From Beroe forskalii (taxonomy: Eukaryota; Ctenophora; Nuda; Beroida; Beroidae): a DNA stretch of 64,000 nucleotides. Below the pieces are notes generated by a model. That model ran no database searches. It worked only from the letters and a program-made list of their open reading frames with translations, and had not been told where the DNA came from. Below, one piece after another: positions 37,944 to 49,700 of this stretch. The stretch is from the NCBI GenBank assembly GCA_011033025.1, contig WFMF01000020.1:62001-126000 (forward strand), read 5' to 3'. Every line of letters starts with the position of its first letter. The first letter of the stretch is position 1. The translations under genes and the position numbers were made by a program.

Positions 37944-39599
37944 ATAACTGTACTATAGATAAGGCTTAGGCCCTGATGATTACCTGAATTATTTGATAAA
38001 TAGGTTCGATCATTCTCATCTTCCACTTAGTGACGGAATTGATTCCTCCCATTATCGTGGCATCAGGCCATAGTGCGGATTAAACATAAGATTATTTTTA
38101 AGGTTCAACTTTGTAGGTATCAAATTCTTTTCAGTAACCAGCTCCCTCCATTCTCTAAGAGATTGTCAAATGATGAAATGATCGTAGCTCGAAATGTTCG
38201 TGACATTGCTAATAACTAGCTATTAATTTGTGAATCATTTAGGTAGGTATAGTTCATAGTTCCTGTACTAATCTCTATTATCTGAGTCAGGTTCGTTCGA
38301 GACGAAGATAGGGGTGGTATAAACCTGAATTCTGAGTCTACCTTTGTCTGTCTGCAGACTTTCTTCCAAGCGTGATCAGATGGCAGGATTCCTTTTATCT
38401 TTTGGAGTTTTATATCTTTTGCTAGCAGAGCTAGGATGAGGATTGGGTTTATTGATGATATGGTTCCAGCAACAGTTGTATTCTTCTCAGCCTTGATCAG
38501 GGTCATTGTTTTTCTGCATCCCATTGAGAATAAATGTACATATTATTTATGCCTGAAGCATGTCCAAGTTTCCGTTATTTGTGATTACTTTTCTACACTT
38601 TAAATGGCCCGCAGGATTTCGTTGGTTCCCTCATAATTCGTTCTGTTTATTTTCAAGGCAATGCCTTTTGATCCTCATGTTTTGCTGAGATTCTGCATGG
38701 TTTTAATTAAATCCTCAGGGGCAAATCATTTGTTCCTTTTTGAATCCTTTTCAATTGTATATTCATAATCGCATGAACCATTTCCAAATTTGGAATAATT
38801 GTTATGTACCCGATTCGATGACGAATGTTGAAGCAGTCTGTAAAAGTTATTAAATATAGCGTCTAATTCAGAATAACCTCAGCATGTGTAAAAGCGTACA
38901 CTATCCACAACTTCATTAAGCTGCTGATTCCCCGATTCGCTGCATTGCCAAATTCTCACATATTGCTATGCCTGTTTTAGTGGTGAATTATTATTTAGTG
39001 GTGAATTATTGGTGTTTGGTAAATCTTGATCAGAAAAAAGCATGACCTCAATCATTGTTGCTTGCATTAGAATGATATTTCACGAATTCCAAAGGAAAAG
39101 ATTTGACTTCAGAAACTCTTTTGGTACTCCTATTCTTAATTTCCCATAATCATTGCACATTAATCATTTATTGATGATCTCTATCATAGTTTCATTTGCT
39201 TGCATTTGTGCATGATAAATTTGTGACATCAAGATAATGTCGATTAAAATGTCTAGTAAAGGACCAGGAAATATTTATTTTTTGATCTTGTTATGTAAGA
39301 TTGATGATTAATAGAGTTTTGTTCACAGCTGCGATCTGCGCTCAATAAACAATGTAAATAAACGTTATAAATTATCTATTATCAGATTATAATACCAGAT
39401 TAAGGATATTTTGAATTGATTTTGAAAGAATTTTCCTAATTTTTAGGCTGCTAGATGTTAATCAGGATAATTTGTGTTACTGTTGAAATAATAATGAGAA
39501 TAATAGTACAATTTTCAACTTTTATTTGCCAAAATTTCTGAGTTTCATATTCGTCAATATTCGTATTCATTCAGAATTTAGAATTTGTTGAGAATAAAG

Positions 39600-39790
39600 C
39601 GTATCCAACGCGAAAACAATGAAGTCCTGTTTTATTTCGAATACGCATATAAATTGCGCGGCGTAAAATTTTGTAGGGTTCTACCCTCTTTCGCGCGCAA
39701 TTTTTCCCCGCGACCCTCCAAATGTCCAAATGTTGCGCGCTTCCTCTGAACAGGGGAATCGATACCGGGGCCCTGATTATGCGAAGTTGC
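39600..39790. mobile_element. CG-rich MITE-like repeat, copy 1
   Basis: It contains GTAAAATTTTGTAGGGTTCT, then ACCCTC, CGCGCGCAATTTTTCC and CCTCCAAATGTCCAAATG, then TTGCGCGC. The block at 57215-57320 is similar in reverse complement, marking a dispersed family. The CG content contrasts sharply with the AT-rich surroundings. Confidence 0.55.
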
Positions 39791-39991
39791 GCGCTAAGGA
39801 TGGGAACAATCCAAATACGTCAAATACTAAATTATAACTGTTATATATAACAAAATTGAATTGAAACTACTTTGTGCATGCCTTTTCAGAGAGACATTTC
39901 ACAATGAGGGCATAATTTCAACATGTCAAAGGTCGTAAAATTCTGGGGAAATGAAACACACAGGCTATTGCTATAGAGAGATCCTGAACAG

Positions 39992-40041
39992 AATTGACAG
40001 ATTAGTTCGGTTTTTGCAAAAACCGAACTAATCTGTCAATT
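39992..40041. repeat. Perfect 50-bp palindrome
   Basis: AATTGACAGATTAGTTCGG followed by TTTTTGC meets its exact reverse complement with no loop. I find no mismatch over 25 base pairs. No second copy was noticed in the window. Confidence 0.95.
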
Positions 40042-40917
40042 TTGAGTACCAATTGGGCAAATGGTAATTGAATTTAGTGCTAAAGTTTTACTTCTTTGCC
40101 TTTTTCATTAAAAACTTTCCAACTAATGCAGTAGTATCATAGAATATGGAGAATTAATCTAATGGTTCCAATTGTGCTACTATAAATTGTAAATGGTAAA
40201 TTAGGTTTAAAAACAACTTTAGACATCAACCGCTTGTTGTAAAATACACTGAATCAAGGCTAGAAGAAGGCTCTATAATTCAAAGTTTAAGGTAGATGAT
40301 CTAACTTAAATTGCTGTCGTGATGTCACTTCAGCCTTTAATATTGATTAAGTGATGAAATATAAATCTTGAAATGATGAGATGAGGTTGGGGTATGTATG
40401 TATCTTTCCCAAATGATGAGGTAGTGATGAGGAAATAAATGTATGTATTTATGTTCAAAAAAGGACAATTTTTGATGAGATCATTTCTGGATGAAGAGAA
40501 GTAGATGACTGGTGCAGTGGATATCCAAAGATGATAAGTAGATTTTTGAATCTCAATCAATCCCTCAATTAAGCAATCTGCATTCATATCTAATAAAGTA
40601 GAGTTGCCTAGGATTTTAAATGATTTTTAAAAACCACTTTGATACACTCCCATTATCCAATTTTCATGAAACTTGAAAATGTCAGTGATCACGCACTTTG
40701 ATAACCTCAAGTGAAACCAAAAGTTTTTTTAAAATCTCATGTAATCCCAATTTTATGCACAGTTCAATTTCTATATTTTTGCAACTTTGTCCTGTGTGTC
40801 TCAACTATTAGATTAAATTGTATTATCATTCACCAAAGTTGTAAATTTTGTCTTGAAGTATTCAACATCTTGACATCTAATTGTGACTTATAGAGAATGA
40901 CTACATAGGATTCAGCT

Positions 40918-42922
40918 ATGAGGCGAAATGTTGGTATTGGGGCCATTAATAAGCAAAGGATTGTCAAAGAAAAGTTGACACAAAAAGGTAATTCTGCTTC
41001 AAGAGAACTCTTAATGCATTTATACATATGCATATCATGAATTTGGAAAAGAAAAACTTAAGATTCCTCTATTATAACATGTGTGTTCCAATTTGTTGTA
41101 GCATCTTTATTAGTGATGAAAATTCATTATTTCAAAAAGGCAATGAAATTGCAGAACTACAGTTGCAGCAAGTTTCACAGCAAATGGATGTATTCAAGCA
41201 CTCACTTGAAGAGTTTGCCATCAAATATAAAACTGAGATAAGAAAGAATCCAGAATTCAGGTAAGAAGTAATAATTACTTAATTCAGGTAACAAAACACT
41301 TCCAACATGCTTTCAATTTTATAAATTGTCTTTGGCACTGAATTATTTTCATTGTTAATAAATAATGAACATAATACAAAACAATTTTCAGGAGCAAGGT
41401 TTCAAGTAATGTGCTCAAAAATTGGTGTTGACCCTCTGGCATCATCAAAGGGATTTTGGGCTCAGCTTCTTGGTGTTGGGGATTTCTATTATGAACTAGG
41501 AGTTCAAATTGTTGAGGTACATCATTGAATTGCAAATCAAATTTTTATCTCCTGAGTGAACATATTCAGGAATGTATGTATTAATGTATTGACCCCATTA
41601 CCTTAGTGCCCTTATATGTAACCAGCCCTTATTAATTAAGAACCCAAGAAAATACATTTTTGACCTTGGCAAGTCTCAAAACTGTACCTTTATCCATTTA
41701 AACTTGATTCAATAAGTACTGGCAGACAAAATGATATCATCAAAAAAAACTTTCCTGGGGAAGTATTGAAAGCACCTATCAACTGAAACATTCAGTACAT
41801 GTGGAGTGTGGAGGTGACACTCCATGCACTGAAAGTTTCAATTCAAAAGCCAAAAGGTTCTTGCGATACTACATCCCAGGTAAGTTCCTAAAATTCAATT
41901 GTGTGAAGTGGTTGGCCAATACTTTTTGGCCAATAAGTTTGTTCTATCGGTATTTCCTTACTGGGTAGCATTGTTGTTAAATAGTCTGTTTGATTGGCAA
42001 TATGCTTTCCCTCAGCACAACCAAGATGCTCCAAGATGGCCCAATTCAAAAAGGGCAGTAAAATTTCAGTATGTTAAATTTAGAGCGAGATAAAAATTAG
42101 GCTGCTTGAATATGAGCTGATAAGTTAAATTAAAGTTCATTAGATGCTACAATAAATAATTTGCCAGGTTTGTTTGGCAACAAGACCAATCAATGGAGGC
42201 ATCATAACAATGGAAGATCTTGTTGCTAACTTAGAGAAAAGTAGTGGAAAAACAAGAAAAGATGTCCAAGCAGATGATATCATCCGTGCTATTGGCAAGC
42301 TATCAGTTCTAGGTCAATTTCTTTTAGTGATTTAATTTTTGTGAATGCTGCTAACATTTTGTTTAGTCATCCCTTGTGATTGAAATATAGTACATTATCT
42401 TTATTTTCATGATATAGGGAATCATAGGTCCTTCATATGGTATGGGTGATTTGTTTCAGGAGATGGATTTAAAATCATAAAAGTTGGTAAGCAGAGCATG
42501 ATCCAGTCAATTCCAGGAGAGCTAACTATGGACCATACAACAGCCTTAGATGTGAGTTCTAGATTTCAATTTATTATTATCAGCTACTTTATGATCGTAG
42601 ATATCTGCTTATTTAGACAAATTACTACCATTCTCAGATAGCAGCAAATTGGGTTGTTTGTTAGGTAATTAGGTAAGTAAACTAAAATTTGACTACTGAT
42701 AAATGTAAATATCTTTGTTTCTGATGTAAAACACTTATATTTTACTTTTTAAATCAGGTTGCTAGCAGCAATAGAGGTTGCTTTACTATCACATCCTTGA
42801 AAGAACTAGGGTGGCCTGACCTGCGGATTAACACAGCTGTTGATAGTCTCTTGGATCAAGGACTGGTTTGGGTTGATGAAGTCGATCAGAGTTACTGGGT
42901 TCCTGCTCTATTTCAGTCTTGA
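40918..42922 (+). CDS. SNF8: ESCRT-II subunit SNF8 (VPS22/EAP30)
   Basis: Six exons close in phase: 40918-40987, 41140-41260, 41399-41516, 42168-42312, 42460-42551 and 42758-42922, giving 236 residues (human 258). Landmarks in order: [127 protein letters not shown]; then the second winged helix ending [10 protein letters not shown]. These match SNF8 throughout: an N-terminal helical hairpin and two winged-helix domains. In the ESCRT-II complex it joins VPS25 and VPS36 on endosomes and sorts ubiquitinated cargo into multivesicular bodies. Acceptors at 41139 and 41398 have weak pyrimidine tracts but are fixed by homology. Codons are more AT-rich than in its neighbours. Confidence 0.95.
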
Positions 42923-43709
42923 TAAATCTTCAAATAGTTGAATCCTATACATAGTATCTCTAAGTATCTGATTGTTAGCTCTCTGAAATGTTGCTTCATT
43001 CTCAATGGAAACTCCAAATCAGCTGGAAGATATGATGTATGCCCTGATGGAAATGAATAAGCTAAAAATAGCTAAAAATTGACGTGAACCAGTTGTGAAA
43101 TTTAAGACAGAATTTAAGTAAAAAGTTGTCAAGTCTCTCGAATCGATGTATATATAATGTGGTCCACTGTATTGTAAAATCTGCACCCTATGGCCCTATG
43201 GTAGGAGTTATTACGTGATACGTCGCTTCCGGAGATGTTATGCGACAAATGAATCATATGGGGAACACTAAGTTAGACATCACCCGGATATCACCTCTGT
43301 AATCGATTTTGTTTAAGTATGGTTACAATTGATCACTTAATAATGAGCGATTTACATAATGGAAATGCATTGGTCCATTGCTGTAATAGCAAAAATTTTA
43401 TACGATATTAAATAACGGACCAGTAATTTATGTTTTGATGATGTTTTGATAATGTTCAGATAAATTGATCTAAAGAACTATTTATGATTGATGTATCATG
43501 GTGAAATATAAGTTTATTGTTGCTTTTATCAACACCAAACACCTAAAACCAGGTTCTTGTAAATCAAAATTATTTCCTCAATTTTATTTGAATATTGAAT
43601 GATATTCATATAATTTATGAATAATGAATAATTTACGATCTTATTTTCAAATCTAAAACTTCATTCCGTTTTTTTTAATAATAACACCCATCACATGATC
43701 TAGGATATC
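42923..43709. other. SNF8-TMX2 intergenic gap
   Basis: About 790 bp of AT-rich 3' UTR and promoter sequence. Nothing else is supported. Confidence 0.5.
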
Positions 43710-46700
43710 ATGGTGAACACGTATGCCCTGAAGAAGACGTTGGTTCAGCTGGGAACGCCCTACTTCATCCTTAACGCTGTCATATCCCTTCTACATCCGG
43801 TCCTCAGATTTACCCAGGGGTCTGCGAGCTCGTCTCTAACGATTGCAAACTAGACTTCGTGAGTAATTATTACTGTAATGGTCGAATGAGATGGTGGTGC
43901 AGATCTTCGGTTGTGTTGTTCAGGGAATACAAATTACATATTTCTGTTTCTTTTTGTTTCTTGCTGATAGATAATCTTTTTCTTCAGAATTTTATTGCAG
44001 AAAATCCGCAGAAAATATAAATTACTGGATAAGTTGATACAGGATGATCTACCTATCGCTACATATTACAGCCCTGGCATTTCAGTACGACTACGAGATC
44101 TATTTCTTCGTGATATGCGTGGTGGCTATAAAGAACAGGAGGTGTGTTAGCATCGAATCCTACCTCTCAACCTTCTTCCTGTTCGCTAAGGCTGGTGCCA
44201 TGGTCCTCTTCTACAAGATGAACGTTCAGATCTGCGTGTGGTACTGCATCGTTTGTATAGTTGAGTATCGCATAGTAGACAAAAAGATCCAGTATGAAAT
44301 CTGTGCAATTCTAAACCAACGTAATTTGGAATTCCTGCAGTTTCAATTCACATAAAATTAAAAATCGCGCAATTATGAATTCAAACAAACATGATTCCAC
44401 GCAATTATCAACCAACGAAAGTGAAAATAAAGACGGAAAACATCTATTGTGTTGCCATGGCAATGGCAGACAATTTGATCGGATTTCAGGTGTTTAAACG
44501 CAAACTTTTCGGCATTTTCACTGGTGGTACGAAAAATATAAAACCTAAACATAGATTTTTCTCCAAAGCGATCTATTGTTATCTTTATTTGTAACAACCC
44601 ACAAAAAACCTGAAGTCTAAGCTCCATTTCCGTCTGGTATTTGTGTGACCCAACAAGCTACTTCTTTGATTTGAAAAAATAAAGTAGGTAATAAAGATGA
44701 CCACAGGTAGAGATAGTTTTTACTGTTCAAAAATATCACTATTGAAACAATAGATATAACCAACATACCTAGTTTTAGGGATTTTCAGCATTGACAGCAT
44801 AATTACCCAGGAGGAGGAGCTAATTACAAAATTTTAAAATTTACTGAAGAATTCAACTGCTGATATTCCCTGATAGTGAAAATAACTTAAGGGATCGGAA
44901 GTAGACCTAAAATATGTGACGTATCCTGTAAACGGTCCCTGAATATAATGCTTTCCGGTAATTTTTCTCTAAGGAGAATTAGAGTCCACTTACCAAGTTA
45001 TCCCTGTATGATAACTGGTAAAAATACCTAAAATTCCTGAAATAAAGTTCTAGAAATAACGATCTCATCTCGATATTGTAACCGAACTGAAACTCCAATC
45101 ATGATTGTGTTTTTGACTCGGCTAGACGTCTCGGATGATTTTTAAGTTTCTCCTCAAATCGATTTTGTCCCGATAAAAACGAGCCAGTTCCCGTTGCCTT
45201 TCCTTACCGTTCTCTCGGTTCAGGGCAATTTGCCGCCTTTGTCCAGCAGGACTCGTGAGAATGAAGCCCTTTCTCCTTCCCAATTTAAACTGAGATCTTT
45301 AAACGTGTTTATCCCATCTCACTCCAGCTGCGTGAGTTAGTGTCCAGCCCATCTAGTGAAATATCCCTGCAGTAGTGTCCGGGCAAAGCTCCCCTGGGAA
45401 ACTGCTACCGAACATCGAGCTAACTTTAAGAAGCATTAATAAAAACAATATATATTATCAGGAATAAGATATATTTGATATACGTACCCTACTACCCTGT
45501 ACCAGGCTCCCCTGCTTCTTCCAAGGGAGAGATCATCAGTGTGTATAGGCTGCACGTACTGCGCCTCTAAAACCCAGAACCAGGGGTAGAGAGATATGCA
45601 AAGTCTGCATATCAGATGATTTGAGACTTAAGTCATAATACTTTAATAAACGCTGGGCTCTGGGGTTGAATTATTATTTTTATCTATCATTTACTGTATG
45701 GAAGTAGATGAACATTTTCGTAGTGACACAAATTTCATGTACATTTATTGAGATGCTTTTAGAAGTTCTTCAAGACAAAATAACAATAACTTTTCATGGT
45801 ATATTGAAATAAAATATATGGCGTCGAGAGTTTACAAGGTTGCCACGATAATTTATAAAAAGCTTAAATTTTGCTGAAAAAAATCTGTAAAATTTGTTGT
45901 ACTGAACTGTAATATAAAGCAGCAGTCAGCAGTAAGCATCAGTTATAAAATAACTGCCAGTTTTTCAAAAATCAAAGCATAAATCAGCTCACGTAGCGTA
46001 CTAAGGATTTAGGATTCAAAGCATAAAATAAATGGACATTTTTGTCCAAAGCTCTACATAGTGAAGATCAAAATACCCTGTTTCTCGTAATTAATGTTAA
46101 ATCTCCCCTACACATACTCAAAACCGTTAAGACAACCATTAAATAAGTGACAACTAAACTTTAATAACTTCTGAACTGTCTAATGAATTTGTGCAATCTG
46201 AAAGTCTGATCAAGTGATCACTGAACTAAAACCTGAAGAAAAGCCCCTATTATATAACGTCCCCTACACACAAACAAAGTGAACACGCCACTACCTTTTC
46301 ATGACCTCAAATAACATTGTGTTCGTTGTTATTCACTGATTTTCCTCGAGGGTTTTTCCTCAGATCCTTGACCATCGTTCTGAGGTCCTTTGTCAGTATG
46401 AAAAGATGAAAAGGGGGTTCCACGCTGATTTAAATATCGGAATGAACGTTTTACCGAAGAAGCTCATGACACTTGCCTCCTCCTGAGAGAGATGACCTCC
46501 GCTGTAAGTCCCTTCCCCCCGGTGCCAGGACATGAAGTCTATACTGAGGAATATGGGGTAGATAAAGTTGGGGATACACAGGAAGATAATCTTAACACAC
46601 TCCGGTTTGGAAACCTCAGGACACAGGTTGTATTCGTCGTTCTGAAAGAGCCGCTGGAGGGCAGAGAACACTGCAAAGGGTCCGGGTATGAAGAATATGA

Positions 46701-49700
46701 GGTAGGTAACCCAGACCACCACTTCGAAGCTGTTCCGGTAGTGGATAGCCATGCTCCAACTAGCCCAGTAAGGGGGCCTATGGGATCTGGCGAGAAGGCC
46801 ACTATGAACTGTAGCAGAGTGTAGAGTCCCAGTAGGGCTATAACCAGACGTAACACTGGCCCCTTGGGGATGGTGGCTCCTGGTCTGGATATCTTAATCC
46901 ACCCACAAATCAAGATGATGTTGATAAGGAGTCCGCTGTAGGAGGAAACTGTGAAGTAAACCAGAACGTGCATCTCTCGTTGATGGAAGCGTCGTGGTCC
47001 GCTGGTCTGCTGGCTTGGAGGAGATAGCCAGCTGACACCAGAGGGTGCCACAAGTTGACCACAAAGTCACTGATAGCCAGGTAAGTGTAAAGTGCGCAGG
47101 ACAAAGTCTTCTTTCGACTGTGGTAGAGAAAACTCAGCGGGTTCATGACGAAGGAAATGGCAAACATGGCGATGAAGGAAATGGCAAAGGACACGTCCAC
47201 GTATTTGGGTTGAGCCAGCCTGGCAGCTTCAGTGGTGTTGGTTAGTTCCCCCTGAGCTGTGTCAGCTGGCACTGACATGGTCACTCCAGACTCCTCCGTC
47301 GTGCCTTGGAGTGGGGCTGGTGAATGATTTCCATTTACAAATATTATTTCACTTTCTTTACAATGTATAGGGAACGAATTTAATTTTTCATAAAGATCGA
47401 GCTATTAGGTATTATTGCTAAGCGGGAGAATTGAGAAATTGTTATAAAAATGAAATGTGTTCAATTCAATAAAATCTTTTCCCAAAATACTAAATTAACA
47501 AACTATCAAAACGACATTCTTGAAAGGTAAGAACCAGCGAATAAAAGCGTGGAACTAGGAGGCGCTAGGCACCAAACGAATATCAATATTTCACAATCTG
47601 CTGAGGATTCACCACATCCCCATTGTTCTGGACTTAGAGATATGCAAATATCTTGCGTCATCTAGTACTAAGAATCGCGGTGCTAGATCGACTCTCGGCC
47701 ATTAATCACTGAGGGATTCGATGATTATGGCTAATTATAAAACGATAGACGGAATGAATATATTTATGCGTTTCGTTTGTTATTCAAAAGAAGCTGTCGT
47801 ATACAGGTACCCCCACTGGCCTTATTCTGAAAACCGTGTACAATAGATGGGGCGTGGGTGGTTTGAATAGTTTATATCCTGATAATGATTGATAATGAAT
47901 CGCTCTGGACCCTATGACCTATGTGAGAATATATAAAACTAGACAAGTAGATGGTCATTGATTTATCACTAATCAGCTCTGTATCCTGATCCCCAGGCGA
48001 GGCTCCCCAACTAATGAACTCAAGTAATGGAAATCAGAACTATGCCTCATTTACTGTGCTATTAGCGATATGAGACCCATGGTGAACAAATCTCAACCTA
48101 AAAAGAAAAGAAGAACGCGAAAATTGGTTTGAGTTCATATGACTAAAACCACTCTAAACTTTAAAATCAATGAAAAGCAATCATTTATGAAATAAAAAGC
48201 GGCTACGACTGATTCTCAATAATGGGCTATTTTAATCGACTCGAATGTTTCTAAATCTAGCAATGCACTGCTACAGCGTCCACCTGCAGGAGCTATTAAC
48301 TTATGCAATATTAGAAAACATTTGGTATTGCAGTTGTAAAATGTCTTCTACATATCCAGATGTCTTTGGTGGGATTTCGTGACAAGAACGGCATAGAACT
48401 GTAACGAGTGTGTTCTCATAGGCACTTTCGTGCATTCTCAAACCTACTTAATTACTTTCTAAATATATATTTAAATACATAACGGTTCAACGATGTAATC
48501 AACTAAATACATAGGCTACAATTTAAATTCAAATTTTGCACCCGAACTCGCGCAAAAGTAATAGATTACGACACAACTTTTGGGTGTGCACCTAGAAGAG
48601 CATCAGAATCTCCTTCCATCACGGTTAATAATAAGGTCTGTAAAAGAGGCGTAGCACACCGGGAAGCAAGGTAAAATGCTGCCCGGGCTGGTTTGCGTGA
48701 TGAGAAGTTCACATGGCAATGATTGTCACTGCATGTCTAGTTCCCTCCCCACTTAGTATCGATATTGTTGGAATATACGCCGGCACTATAAAATAGTCCG
48801 GAAATTAGGTTTTCTGTTCCGGTAGCTGCTGGACCGACCGCTCTCTCCCTATTGGTACATATGGCACAATAATTCGTGTAGTATTTCGCTGGATGTAGCC
48901 TATGAGAGTGGCAAGTCACAGGGCCACTTCATCCCGAGTTACAGCCACTGATAGCCACGGGAGTTAGCAGCAATCATTAGTTTCCACTAGTCAGTGATGC
49001 ACAGTTGCAAGTTACGTGAGAAGGCCTTCCGTAGAAGCAATGTCAGCAAATTATACTGATCTACAGCATATCACTTATTCTTGAAGACAATATGCATACT
49101 GGCATCAATTAAATAATTTAAGTTTTTCGTTCGGGGCTGCGAGTGCACTGGCGTCCATAACTTGCTCCTTTCAATATCGTTTCTCTAAAAAGGAGGCTGC
49201 TTTAATTTGGGAATGGAGTCAGAAAAAAGAGCATCTCCAGGTGAATATGTAACATTCAAGAAGAAAAAAAATATATCAATTATCAATATCATACCAAATG
49301 ATAAAAGAGGAACTCAGAACAAAATATGGACGCTATTCAAAGTCTAAAACTGAGAAATGAAAAAAGTTTTCTTGTATCAAAACTATGGAACAAGTTCATG
49401 CCGTTTTCTGAACAACAATGGCTGATCTTAGCTCAATCAATATTCTTAATGGGGGAGGAGATCACAAGCAGAGGCCAGACCCAGACTTTTTTGTTAATCA
49501 TCTACCAATCTCGCTAGTTTTAAATATTTTTGATTGTCAAGATCGTCTGTCTAAAAGAGAGGCTGCTTTTATTTGGGGATGGAGTCAGAAAAAACAGTAC
49601 CATGGGCTGAATCTGTGCTGGCATTAAAAAAAAGAAAAACCCTCTATATCAATTATCATATGCTGAAAGAGGAACTGAGTAAAAAATGGACGCTATTCAA

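Larger units (their letters stand above)
37944..40917. other. Intergenic, LCA5 to SNF8
   Basis: A GAATAAA-type polyadenylation signal occurs near 38526. The gap holds a CG-rich MITE-like patch (39650-39775) and a perfect palindrome (39992-40041), both listed separately. No gene is supported on either strand. Confidence 0.5.

Noticed and set aside
43776-43805. A 29-base intron in TMX2 exon 1 that would repair the frame
   Set aside because: Too short to be credible, and it would delete a membrane segment that matches TMX2; a one-base error in the G run is simpler.
44940-45020. Resemblance to a homing-endonuclease or 28S rRNA site (AGTTATCCCTGT)
   Set aside because: Only about a dozen bases match and no rRNA flank is present.
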